A program made the position numbers and the translations under genes. This document shows positions 48,538-56,805 of a stretch of 64,000 nt of DNA, one piece after another. The DNA comes from Marivivens sp. LCG002 (GTDB lineage: Bacteria; Pseudomonadota; Alphaproteobacteria; Rhodobacterales; Rhodobacteraceae), in the NCBI RefSeq assembly GCF_030264275.1, contig NZ_CP127165.1:1228001-1292000 (forward strand), given 5' to 3'. The first letter of the stretch is position 1, and each line of letters opens with the position of its first letter. The notes beneath the pieces are model-generated. The model saw only the letters and a program-made list of their open reading frames with translations. It ran no database searches and was not told where the DNA came from.

Positions 48538-49590
48538 GAGCGTTTCGGTTTTGACGTGAATCGCGGGAGATTCCCTTTTGAGGTCAGATGTGATTCATCC
48601 TCTTTGGGAGGATTGATTATGTCGGCACCTTTTCCTTTGGCTCTTCGGTCGCGGTTTCAGAGATTGATTGAAGAAGGGTTAAGCGGGCGCGCTGCGGCGC
48701 TGCGTCTTAAATTATCACCTGCAACTGGTGCGCGGTGGGCCCGGCAGGTGAGCATAGAAGGCCATGCCGAACCTGCTCGCCAGGGACCTCCGCCCGGTAA
48801 AGGAAAGCTGGCACCACATCAGGCCTTTCTCGAAAAACTGGTTGCACAGGACCCCGATATTACTCTCTTCGAGCTTCGCGATTCACTTGCCGAAGCCGAG
48901 GGCGTGCGGGTGCATCATTCCTCCATCGCCAACTTACTGTCTCAGTTCGGCTTCACGTATAAAAAAAGTCGCTGGTTGCCACTGAGCGTCGCCGAGCCAA
49001 GGTAAGACAACGGCGAGCGGACTGGTTCAAACATCGACTTCCTGCAATAGCCACCTTGCCGGATCGTGTTGTCTTAATTGATGAAACTGCAGTGAAGACG
49101 AACTTGACCCGCTTGCGGGGCAGGTCCCAACGAGGCGAGCGACTGACAATGGATGCACCCTTCGGAAGCTGGGGGACGCAGACGCTCATCGCGGGCCTGA
49201 GCCAAGAAGCGCTGATTGCACCTTGGGTCATCAAGGGCGCGATGGACGGCACCGCCTTTGCCGCCTACATCCGCGAAGTGCTGATCCCCGAGATCGCGCC
49301 CGGCACAGTCGTAATCCTCGATAACCTCGCCACGCATCGGAACAAGGAGGCCGCGCAGGCTTTGCGCGAACACGGCTGCTGGTTCCTTTACCTGCCGCTA
49401 TACTCACCGGATCTGAACCCGATCGAACAAGCTTTCTCCAAACTCAAAGCACACCTTCGAAAGATCGGTGCCAGAACCTTCACCGAAGTCTTTGCGGCAA
49501 TTGGATCAATCTGCGATGAAAACGAACCAGAAGAGTGCTCGAACTACTTCAAAGCTGCAGGATATGTCGCAGGTTAATCTCGAAACGCTT
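48538..49590 (+). mobile_element. IS630-family insertion sequence, copy 1
   Basis: A 1053-bp element flanked by TA on both sides (48536-48537 and 49591-49592), the target duplication of the IS630/Tc1 group. The ends GAGCGTTTCGG and CGAAACGCTT form imperfect inverted repeats with the core AGCGTTTCG. It carries one transposase in two frames. Confidence 0.88.
48619..49577 (+). CDS. IS630-family transposase, joined by -1 frameshift
   Basis: DDE transposase made from two overlapping frames. The first (48619-49005) encodes the helix-turn-helix part ([19 protein letters not shown]); the second (open from 48963 to 49577) the catalytic part, with [31 protein letters not shown] and [12 protein letters not shown], giving the D-D-E triad. 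The frames join at an A7G slippery run (48961-48968) just after TAT, reading on as [14 protein letters not shown], the expected family junction. The element therefore looks intact rather than broken. Confidence 0.88.
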
Positions 49591-49592
49591 TA

Positions 49593-49765
49593 AAGTCGAC
49601 CATCAGTATCTGGTCTTCAGGGCGGCTGACGCCCAAGGAGATATTCTTGAGATCAATTTGCATGAGATTCCAGATTGGTCCCCAGAAATTCCGCGCGAAG
49701 ACATCGCCCGGATTGTAGCAACAAACGAAACGAATGAAGGGAGGACCACAGAGAATATCCAATAA
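49593..49765 (+). pseudogene. 3' remnant of a gene cut by the first insertion sequence
   Basis: Open frame beginning at the insertion junction (VDHQYLVFRAADAQGD, then LEINLHEIPDWSPEIPRED) and ending with a stop at 49763-49765, seven bases before a strong hairpin. The intact stop plus terminator suggest the tail of a real gene. Removing the insertion sequence and one TA copy extends the frame upstream to about 48487 but no normal start codon is present, so the gene had been damaged earlier or starts with a rare codon. Not recognised. Confidence 0.45.
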
Positions 49766-49766
49766 A

Positions 49767-49800
49767 TAAAACGGCCGGGAAAACCCGACCGCTTCATTTT
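49767..49800. terminator. Terminator after the truncated gene
   Basis: CGGCCGGG (49772-49779), loop AAAA, CCCGACCG (49784-49791), one mismatch, with A-rich sequence before and CTTCATTTT after. It can work in both directions. Confidence 0.65.
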
Positions 49801-49971
49801 GGAGAGATAAAGGAAGAGAACTGGTGTCTGGTTGCAGCGATTGGCGTCAAAGCAACCTCAGAACTTAACCTCAAACTCAACTCGCTAAGATGGGTTGAAT
49901 CTACATCTCTCCAGAGAATCAGGCAAGAGCAAACAACCGAGAAATATAAATTTCTCGGACAGGAGAGATAT

Positions 49972-50041
49972 TATGTCAGCAGTAGGCATAAGTGAGGTGC
50001 AGCCGAGCAATCTGCACCTAAGGATACCGCAATGGTGGCTA
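49972..50041 (+). pseudogene. 5' start of a small gene interrupted by the second insertion sequence
   Basis: ATG behind a strong AGGAGAGATATT ribosome site opens MSAVGISEVQPSNLHLRIPQ and reaches the second insertion sequence after 23 codons. Removing that element and one TA restores a continuous frame of about 73 codons ending at 51249-51251, rich in Cys and Arg. The restored product resembles nothing I know, so the frame may be real or fortuitous. Confidence 0.4.
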
Positions 50042-51095
50042 AAGCGGTTTCAGCTTTCATTGAATCAAATGGGATTCGCGTCGGGCTGTTTTTCTGATTC
50101 ATCCTGTTTAGGAGGATAAGATCATGCCCAACCTGCTTTCTGCCGATATTCGAGCCCGTTTTGAGTTGCTCTTTGGTCAAGGTTTGACAGGTCGAGAGAT
50201 CGGTCGTCGATTGATGATTTCCGCGGCATCGGCGTCGCGCCTATCTCAAAAGCTCAAACGGTGGCTGAGCCTGACACCAGCCGATAACCCGCGCAATTCT
50301 TGCCATGGCAGGCTGGCCCCCTACCATGTCTTTCTGGTTGAATTGATCCATCAAGATCCAGATATCACGCTCAAGGAGCTTCAGGGTGCTCTTGCGGATG
50401 GGCATGACGTGACCGCGTCTGTCTCCGGCTTAGATCAAGCCCTCAAGCGGTTGGGTTATACTTATAAAAAAAGAGCCTCATTGCGGATGAACGCATGCGC
50501 GCAAGGGTAAAGCGCGCGCGAGCTGATTGGTTTGCACATCGTGTTCCTGCGATCAGCGCAATGCCTGAACGCGTTGTGTTCATTGACGAAACATCGGTCA
50601 AAACCAATCTGACGCGGATACGCGGTCGCTCCTTGAAAGGCACACGGCTGACAGCATCCGCTCCTTTTAGATCATGGGGCACCCAGACACTGATTGCCGG
50701 CTTGGGTCCATCCGAATTTGTCGCTCCCTGGGTCATCAAGGGTGCAATGGACGGCCCAGCGTTTGTCGCTAACGTCCGAGACGTCCTGATACCCGAGATC
50801 GAACCCGGAACCGCTGTCGTCCTCGAAAACTTGGCCACCCATCGCAACAAAGAAGCCGAGGCGATCCTTCGCGCTCACGGCTATTGGTTCCTGTTTTTGC
50901 CGCCCTACAGCCCGGACTTGAACCCCATAGAAATGGCGTTCTCAAAACTCAAAGCCCACCTGAGGCGCATTGGAGCGCGGTCATTCACCGGACTGTTCGA
51001 AGCCATCAGCGAAATCTGCGATCTCTATACACCTCAGGAATGCTGGAACTACTTTTGCGAGGCCGGATAGGCTTCTACGTAAAATGGAAACGCTT
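50042..51095 (+). mobile_element. IS630-family insertion sequence, copy 2
   Basis: A 1054-bp element flanked by TA (50040-50041 and 51096-51097). Ends AAGCGGTTTCAG and GGAAACGCTT form short imperfect inverted repeats. It is related to but clearly different from copy 1 (the two transposases differ throughout), so the pair arose from two insertions and not from duplication. Confidence 0.85.
50124..51070 (+). CDS. IS630-family transposase 2, joined by -1 frameshift
   Basis: Two-frame DDE transposase like its neighbour. The first frame (50124-50510) holds the helix-turn-helix (TGREIGRRLMISAASASRL) and the second (open from about 50468 to 51070) the catalytic part: [34 protein letters not shown] and [12 protein letters not shown]. 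The second catalytic position reads VVLEN rather than the usual VVLDN, so an Asp is replaced by Glu, which may weaken or inactivate this copy. The slippery run is A7G at 50466-50473. Confidence 0.85.
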
Positions 51096-51097
51096 TA

Positions 51098-51316
51098 AGG
51101 CAAAGGTTTGTTCCAAGGTCCGAAATTTGGAAGCCGTGGCGACAGATTTGCACTCACGGCGAATGCCTGCATCGGGCCGCGAGGGGATGTCGAAGGTTAA
51201 TTGGCTGCTGCAACCAAGCCGCAGTTGGATTGCATCACTATATTCTGTAGGTCTAGCAGAAGTGGATTGAACATGGGCCCGAGAATGATTTGGCCCACCC
51301 CAAGCGATCGACTTCG
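51098..51316. other. Remnant sequence after the second insertion sequence
   Basis: About 220 bases. The first part is the 3' half of the small reading frame broken by the insertion (stop at 51249-51251). No other gene or clear signal is seen. Confidence 0.5.
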
Positions 51317-51727
51317 CTACTGATTGCAATACATCGTGCCACCAAGGAAACCTTCTTCGGGGTTCAAGCCTTCGATCAGGTTTTTGTAGTTGATTCCGAA
51401 GAGCCGTATTTTTGAACCGCTTTTGGGATCTTGAATTGACACGTTGATTTCATTCGTGATTTTTCCACTTTTTATCGTCGTCGACCCAATTAGCATAGAG
51501 AACGAAGTGGCTTTATCGACTTCTGTGACGATCTCACGATTTAATTCGATCGTAATCGGATCCCCGACGGCAGGCTCTCGGAGAGTAAGCTCAGCGCTCG
51601 ACTGGTCTTCCGTGAAATCGACCCGTTGAGCCGAGATAAAAGTTTGTAAGAACACGAACTGGCAACTCTCGGCTGCGGCGGTATTGCCTAAAAGGCAGAT
51701 CAGCAATGTTGTGCCTATTCTATGCAC
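51317..51727 (-). CDS. Small secreted protein of unknown function
   Basis: A 136-residue predicted exported protein. GTG 51727 was chosen as the start because a perfect AGGAGG lies six bases upstream and gives a normal signal peptide (HRIGTTLLICLLGNTAAA, cleavage after AAA). ATG 51742 and longer frames are alternatives. The mature part is strand-rich (SAELTLREPAVGDPITIEL, SGKITNEINVSIQD) with two cysteines near the ends. It is divergent from a secreted nuclease gene. Not recognised. Confidence 0.6.
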   Translation of the reverse strand: MHRIGTTLLICLLGNTAAAESCQFVFLQTFISAQRVDFTEDQSSAELTLREPAVGDPITIELNREIVTEVDKATSFSMLIGSTTIKSGKITNEINVSIQDPKSGSKIRLFGINYKNLIEGLNPEEGFLGGTMYCNQ

Positions 51728-51891
51728 TTCAGACCTCCTCATCACTTCAATCATGCTCGCATCCGCTAGTAGATTGACCTGAGGCCGCCAAAGGGGGAGC
51801 AATGCCTCACCATCATGCTGTGCATACGTCAAAAAGACTCTAGATACGTTGAATGAAATTCTGGAAAATTGCAACTCAAGGGAGAAGAAAT

Positions 51892-52332
51892 TTGAAAAAG
51901 TCGAATGCCGGTCAACCCATGTTAAGAATTGTTTGCTTTAGCCTCGCGGGGGCCCTTTTTGCATCACCCGTCGCAGCCATTGAGAAATGCGGAAATGGTC
52001 AGCGCATTACTTGTGTTGTCGACGGCGACACATTCTGGCTCGATGGCACCAAATATCGAATTGCAGGGTATGACACGCCCGAGCCTCAGACAGGTATCTG
52101 TGGTGGACAGTTCGAACGCGATCTCGCGGCCCGTGCCAGTAACAGATTTATCGATTTATGGAACACGACAGAGATTACGATTCATCCCAAGGGCATTAAA
52201 GGGGCGAGGGGGCGTGACCTGGTGGATGTTTTCTCCAATGGAATAAATATTGGAAATATTCTTGTGTCTGAGGGTCTCGCTCGTGAGTGGCCTGATGGTT
52301 GTGAATTCTGGTGCAACGATTGTGGAAACTGA
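51892..52332 (+). CDS. Secreted thermonuclease (SNase-like) family protein
   Basis: A staphylococcal-nuclease-like protein of about 146 residues with a signal peptide (LRIVCFSLAGALFASPVAA). The core motifs are present: VVDGDTFWLDGTKYRIAGYDTPEP, with the calcium Asp pair, and a later RDLVDVF and LVSEGLAREW. The usual arginine of the first catalytic motif (RL.GIDTPE) is kept as YRIAGYDTPE. Six cysteines in the mature part suggest disulfides. Start uncertain: TTG 51892 has GGAGAAG upstream; ATG 51853 or 51919 are possible. Confidence 0.75.
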   Translation: MKKSNAGQPMLRIVCFSLAGALFASPVAAIEKCGNGQRITCVVDGDTFWLDGTKYRIAGYDTPEPQTGICGGQFERDLAARASNRFIDLWNTTEITIHPKGIKGARGRDLVDVFSNGINIGNILVSEGLAREWPDGCEFWCNDCGN

Positions 52333-52345
52333 CGCTCGTTCTTCA

Positions 52346-53881
52346 CTAAGTATCGCCAAAGGCATTCAAGAGCGCCTCTGGATATTTAGCCCAGTGAGCA
52401 GCTGGACGAGTATGCTGACCAAGCTCGAGTTCAGATAGCTGCGGTGCAAGCCAGTTTTGTCCTTGGAGCTCTTCAATGTTTGTTTCAAACCCATAAGATG
52501 AGAAATGATCGCGGACTGCTTGTTCGCGATAGCGGTCCGCAATGTGGCCGTAGCTTTCGAAGGTAGTCAAGATACTTCTATGTCCAAGCTGCCGGGAGAG
52601 GACTTCAATCGAAAGCCCGTTCATCAGCATATGGCTCGCATAAGTGTGACGTAACCCATGAAAAACGAAGGTGCTGTCGAGACCTGCTCGAGCTCGAGCG
52701 ACGTTGAATTGTTTCGAATGCTGCCTCCTCCATTGCTTCGTATTGGCTGACAGTAAAACGAGGTCATCTGCGCTCTTGCCTTTACATAGCCCATTGAAGA
52801 ACTCCATGCCTTCTTCTGGAAGAAATACAAACCTGCCGTGACCGAGCTTGAAGGCGCCTATCCGAATTCCAAAGCCACCTTTGCCGATATCTTTTACCTT
52901 AATCCGAGCCAATTCACCAACTCGACAACCAGTATACAGTGCCGCTTTTATCAGTGTCTGAAGAGCCGGAGGGCTAAATTCGAGGAGGGCTGATATTTGG
53001 CTCTGGTTTAAGAATTGGACCTGCGTGAAACGGATGACAGGGACGCGGCGCAAAAGGCGGATTTTCCTTTCATCTGAGATAGTTCCATTTTCATACGCAT
53101 AAGTAAGAGCTGATCTAAGCAGACCGATCACGACATTATAGGTGCGCTTGCGCTTTCGCAGTTCATCGGGGTTGAGGTCAGAGTGCATATCATTGATGTG
53201 ATGCGGCATGAAACCAAAACGTGCCGGGGTGTTGACCACTTGTCTGGCAAGGAGGACGATGTGCTCCGCGGTTAGCTCTTCGATCGCAATCGAACCAAAA
53301 TTTGGGATAACGTGATAGTTCATTAGAACCAATGCGTTGTAGTAACCTTTCGGGGTTCGGCTCAACTGACACCACTCGAAGTAATCTCTAAGCACCGATC
53401 CAATTGTCGGAACGCTGTTAGGAAGCGGGCAATATCCAATCTCTTTAATTCTACCTCGAACGCGCGCATGTGATGCTTGAGCCGGAACCTTTGGGTCGTT
53501 GAACCAAATCAGTGCACTTATTATGGCTTGCTCAAGAGTGATACCTTGGTGGCTTCGAAGTGAAACAGGTCCAAGAGCGTGTTGGTGATATTTCTTGTTG
53601 GCATCAAGATATCTAGCGATCCAAGTGCAGGTTCTCTCGTCCGGTCGATAGACGCCTATATGATACCCCGTCATTAATCCGTAAAAGTAGGGGTAAGTTC
53701 TCGGGACCAGGAGATTAATTTCCTCTTGGCGATTAAATGGGCATTCTTCAAGTCTGCACTGCAATGACAACCAGATTTGACGCATTGAAGCAGGAACTTT
53801 GTCGGGCAGCCCGTCTCTTTTTATAGTTTTCTCGGAGATATTACTCGTTGAAGATTTCGCTTTGCCTTCTACAAAACTCAT
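52346..53881 (-). CDS. Tyrosine recombinase/integrase 1
   Basis: A 511-residue site-specific recombinase. The N-terminal 300 residues contain a core-binding SAM-like domain; the catalytic part has R in TGCRVGEL, H-x-x-R in HGLRHTYASHM, H in LGHRSILTTF and the nucleophilic Tyr in FESYGHI. ATG 53881 follows AAAGAGG closely. The protein lies at the left edge of a 12-kb accessory region, but no flanking tRNA is seen as integration target. Confidence 0.88.
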   Translation of the reverse strand: MSFVEGKAKSSTSNISEKTIKRDGLPDKVPASMRQIWLSLQCRLEECPFNRQEEINLLVPRTYPYFYGLMTGYHIGVYRPDERTCTWIARYLDANKKYHQHALGPVSLRSHQGITLEQAIISALIWFNDPKVPAQASHARVRGRIKEIGYCPLPNSVPTIGSVLRDYFEWCQLSRTPKGYYNALVLMNYHVIPNFGSIAIEELTAEHIVLLARQVVNTPARFGFMPHHINDMHSDLNPDELRKRKRTYNVVIGLLRSALTYAYENGTISDERKIRLLRRVPVIRFTQVQFLNQSQISALLEFSPPALQTLIKAALYTGCRVGELARIKVKDIGKGGFGIRIGAFKLGHGRFVFLPEEGMEFFNGLCKGKSADDLVLLSANTKQWRRQHSKQFNVARARAGLDSTFVFHGLRHTYASHMLMNGLSIEVLSRQLGHRSILTTFESYGHIADRYREQAVRDHFSSYGFETNIEELQGQNWLAPQLSELELGQHTRPAAHWAKYPEALLNAFGDT

Positions 53882-53933
53882 AGGAATACCTCTTTGAACC
53901 AAGTTGTGTGGGATGGATAGTCCAAGGTGGTCA

Positions 53934-53953
53934 TTAACAATTCGTTAACAATT
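53934..53953. promoter_or_regulatory. Direct repeat upstream of integrase 1
   Basis: TTAACAATT occurs twice (53934-53942 and 53945-53953), 11 bases apart, about one helical turn, in the gap before the integrase gene. It may be a regulator or recombinase arm site. Confidence 0.4.
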
Positions 53954-53956
53954 TGA

Positions 53957-54148
53957 ATGAATATTGATGGAATGATTGTTTCAGAACCAAGATCGACAGT
54001 TCAATGTAAATGTTCCCAAAGGGTTGCTGAGCTTGAGAAGGCTCTGCTGGAATATATAGCGAGGTATGGTCTAACGGAGGCTGCTAGGGTTGCGTTTGAG
54101 GGTGATCTATCAAGCAAAAACTGTTCCGGTCGACAGGCCCAATCCTAG
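53957..54148 (+). CDS. Small hypothetical protein
   Basis: A 63-residue ORF with a central helix (RVAELEKALLEYIARYGLTE) that could dimerise. Codon use is unremarkable and there is no clear ribosome site before the ATG; the next in-frame ATG (53972) is no better. It diverges from integrase 1 and may be an excision or control factor. No family recognised. Confidence 0.35.
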   Translation: MNIDGMIVSEPRSTVQCKCSQRVAELEKALLEYIARYGLTEAARVAFEGDLSSKNCSGRQAQS

Positions 54149-54370
54149 CAAGGCAGTATGTTCGGTCTCAGAGTTTTTCAGGATCTTCCTAAGATCGTCA
54201 TGTTTCTCGTTATTCCGCCGGCACAATTAATCGCGACTATATTTTTGCGCTCTACCAATTGATCGATCCTCGGAAAAATGTATTACTTCATGGTTCAGGA
54301 GTAGGTGTTCCAACATAAAGAAAACCCCTCAAGGCGTTATATTTAATAGATAATAATTTTTGGAGTTGAA

Positions 54371-55474
54371 GTGCTAGCCAGGCGTCTTTTCCTTTCTGGG
54401 GCCTCGGCCTTTTGTCTGCGGCCCTTGTTTGCAGCTGAGGAATACCAATCTGAGGCTGATGCGATTGAGACCGGCAAAGTCATTATCGCTGGTTTTCGCG
54501 GCACGAAACCAGGCGATCCGGAAGTCGAACGCGTGTGCGAGATGCTCGCGAGCGGCAATCTTGCAGGCGTCCTACTCTTGGCGCGCAATATTAAGTCTCC
54601 AGAACAACTGTTGGAACTTACCTCCAGGCTGAAAGAGGCCGCTGCTGATTTATCGCCAGTCATTGCAATCGACCAAGAAGGAGGAAAGGTCGCGAGACTT
54701 GGTCCGGAGAACGGCTTCTTGAAATGGGGCTCCGCATCTGAGATATCGGGATCGGAGATGACTGAAGATGATATGCTCGACTATTTTACTGCGAGAGCTC
54801 GAGAACTGAGCTTGGTTGGGATCAATGTAAACTTCGGGCCGGTGGTAGATCTTAATTTAAACCCTGATAACCCGATTATTGGAAAACTCGGTCGATCCTT
54901 TGGTGATGATCCTGAGTTGGTTACCCGGATAGCAAAAATCATTGTTGCTGCTCACCGAAACGCGAATGTTGCCACATGCCTGAAGCACTTCCCCGGCCAT
55001 GGTAGCTCTGTCTCTGACTCTCACATGGGAGTGACGAACGTTTCGGAAACTTGGCGATCCGATGAACTTGAGCCATACTTGCAGATGATCGCAGACGGCT
55101 ATGTAGATGCTATTATGAGCAGCCATATTATCAACGATAAGCTTGCTCTGCGACCAAATGTTCCTTTCTCGCTTTCACCCGCTTTGAGCTCGGTTCTCAG
55201 GGGGGATCTCAAATATGTAGGACCAGTCTTCAGCGATGATATGCAGATGGGTGCGATAACGCAGGGCTATGGGTTAAGCGAAGCGGCGAGGCTCGCAATT
55301 AATGCAGGCAACACCTTCTTAGTCTATTCAAACTTTCGCTCTGAGTATGACCTCGACAGTGTTGAAAATGTCAGAAGTGCGATTGAGGTCGAACTCGCAT
55401 TGGGTGGATTGGATGGGCGCCAGTTACAGGCGCAAATCGCTCTGGCGAATAGTTTTCGGATGAAGCTTTCTTGA
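54371..55474 (+). CDS. Secreted GH3 glycosidase (NagZ-like N-acetylhexosaminidase)
   Basis: A 367-residue glycoside hydrolase family 3 N-terminal-type enzyme with a signal sequence (RRLFLSGASAFCLRPLFAA). Motifs: IDQEGGKVARL, KHFPGHGSSVSDSH (the NagZ histidine loop) and the nucleophile Asp in FSDDMQMGA. NagZ enzymes release GlcNAc from peptidoglycan fragments; export of this form would place it in the periplasm, where it would cut murein or chitin-like sugars, unlike the cytosolic recycling enzyme. Start GTG 54371 behind GGAG. It is mobile-region cargo beside integrase 1. Confidence 0.85.
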   Translation: MLARRLFLSGASAFCLRPLFAAEEYQSEADAIETGKVIIAGFRGTKPGDPEVERVCEMLASGNLAGVLLLARNIKSPEQLLELTSRLKEAAADLSPVIAIDQEGGKVARLGPENGFLKWGSASEISGSEMTEDDMLDYFTARARELSLVGINVNFGPVVDLNLNPDNPIIGKLGRSFGDDPELVTRIAKIIVAAHRNANVATCLKHFPGHGSSVSDSHMGVTNVSETWRSDELEPYLQMIADGYVDAIMSSHIINDKLALRPNVPFSLSPALSSVLRGDLKYVGPVFSDDMQMGAITQGYGLSEAARLAINAGNTFLVYSNFRSEYDLDSVENVRSAIEVELALGGLDGRQLQAQIALANSFRMKLS

Positions 55475-55478
55475 TGGA

Positions 55479-56675
55479 TTACTTGGGAGCCCAGACCCCC
55501 GAAATCACTCCGATACGGTTGTCGAACTCGCCTATGTCATACTTCGGGAAGCACCAATTTTTATTGGCTACCCACGAAAACCCAAGACATGAATCGTTGC
55601 GCTCGCAAATTGATCGGCATTGGTCCAAGCTCGTATTTCTCAAACCTTGAGGGAATATGTCGTATCCTCTAATGTCGATTCCCGTTGCCTCCAGGAATGG
55701 GCGATCGAAGATGGTTTGGTCAATTCGCGAGTAATCTATTATTGAGCTTATGACATCGTCCGATATCGACATGTTCGTCACTCTGGATTTTGGCCAGCAC
55801 CAATTTGTAGAGATTACGTAACTCCAAGCTGCGCAACTAGGATTTGATCGGCATATCGCGTCGCATTGCGACATACTTACATTGCGATAGCCTTGTTGGG
55901 TAAGGTCGCCCCCAAAGAAATCGACGTTTGGAAAGTTCGAAGTTCCATTGCTAGGGGCCTTAGTTTCTGGCTTGGGTTGCGGAAGTGGTGCCGTTGAGGA
56001 CGCTATCTCATATCGATGAATATTTCTGAGTTCGAGCAATTCGGAGCGTTTGCGTTCGATGAAAGGATCCACTTCTGCTATGGCACCCAAGAATGCTGCA
56101 TCGTCTATGTTGCGGCTCAAGCGCAGTTTCTCAGAACCACTGAAGTAGTAAATATCGGTTGTGCCAAACATCTTCTCATACACGAACGGTGGGGTTTCGA
56201 ATTCGTTCATGATGCCAATAATTTCAGAGGTCGTATAAAGTGTATCTTTGGTGGCCGTGCCAAGGTTTGCGTTCTTTTGATCTTGATCCGGAGTGTAAAA
56301 TTGGTGAACTCCAAGGTCGCCGATCAGCATTCGAGCATTTCCGCCTAAGAAGACCGTCGCGCAAGATGACTCGCAGTTCCAACCTCCAGGAACATATGTA
56401 TTCAAATTGTTGTCGTGGATAATGGAGGCAATCTGAAGGCCTTCGTAGAGATTTCCGCCCGGGCTACCCAAGACCACTAAGTCGATATCGTGATTGCGCA
56501 TCGCTCGCCTAAGTTCAAACGAGTCATTTTGTTCAATCTTTCCCAAAAGGAAGATGGCTCTCGGGGTATCGCTAAAATGATAAAGACCGCCGTATCGCGT
56601 TGTCTCGGCTTTGAGTGCCGGTGACATGAGGCCAAGCAGGAATACTATGCTAATGAAGACTTTAGCCCGTTTCAT
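55479..56675 (-). CDS. Periplasmic ClpP-like protein with two PAN/apple domains
   Basis: A 398-residue exported protein. After a signal peptide (KVFISIVFLLGLMSPALKA), residues 25-190 resemble the ClpP/crotonase-like fold of COG3904 proteins: LVVLGSPGGNLYEGLQIA, a serine in NCESSCATVFLGG, and a following GVHQFY histidine, which gives a possible Ser-His pair. The C-terminal third carries two PAN-like modules, GYRNVSMSQCDAICRSNPSC and GLRNTSLDQCRSICERNDSC, each with paired cysteines and a WCWPK/WCFPK end, normally used for binding protein or sugar. AAGGAGG precedes ATG 56675. It converges with the GH3 gene (stops four bases apart). Confidence 0.75.
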   Translation of the reverse strand: MKRAKVFISIVFLLGLMSPALKAETTRYGGLYHFSDTPRAIFLLGKIEQNDSFELRRAMRNHDIDLVVLGSPGGNLYEGLQIASIIHDNNLNTYVPGGWNCESSCATVFLGGNARMLIGDLGVHQFYTPDQDQKNANLGTATKDTLYTTSEIIGIMNEFETPPFVYEKMFGTTDIYYFSGSEKLRLSRNIDDAAFLGAIAEVDPFIERKRSELLELRNIHRYEIASSTAPLPQPKPETKAPSNGTSNFPNVDFFGGDLTQQGYRNVSMSQCDAICRSNPSCAAWSYVISTNWCWPKSRVTNMSISDDVISSIIDYSRIDQTIFDRPFLEATGIDIRGYDIFPQGLRNTSLDQCRSICERNDSCLGFSWVANKNWCFPKYDIGEFDNRIGVISGVWAPK

Positions 56676-56805
56676 GCGCCCCTCCTTTGGCTGTCTCAAT
56701 TTGATGCAAACACGGAACTAGGGCTATTTCAAGATTTTACGCTCATAGCGCTGGGAAAGGATGTGTGTCGACGCCGAGACCCAAATCGCTCGAAGCTTTC
56801 TTCTA

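Noticed and set aside
48961-48968. Treating the first transposase as a broken pseudogene because of its frame change
   Set aside because: The change sits exactly at an A7G run, as in IS630 programmed frameshifting, and the second element has the same arrangement.
54158-54262. 34-codon hydrophobic ORF between the small hypothetical gene and GH3
   Set aside because: No ribosome site and nothing beyond chance openness.
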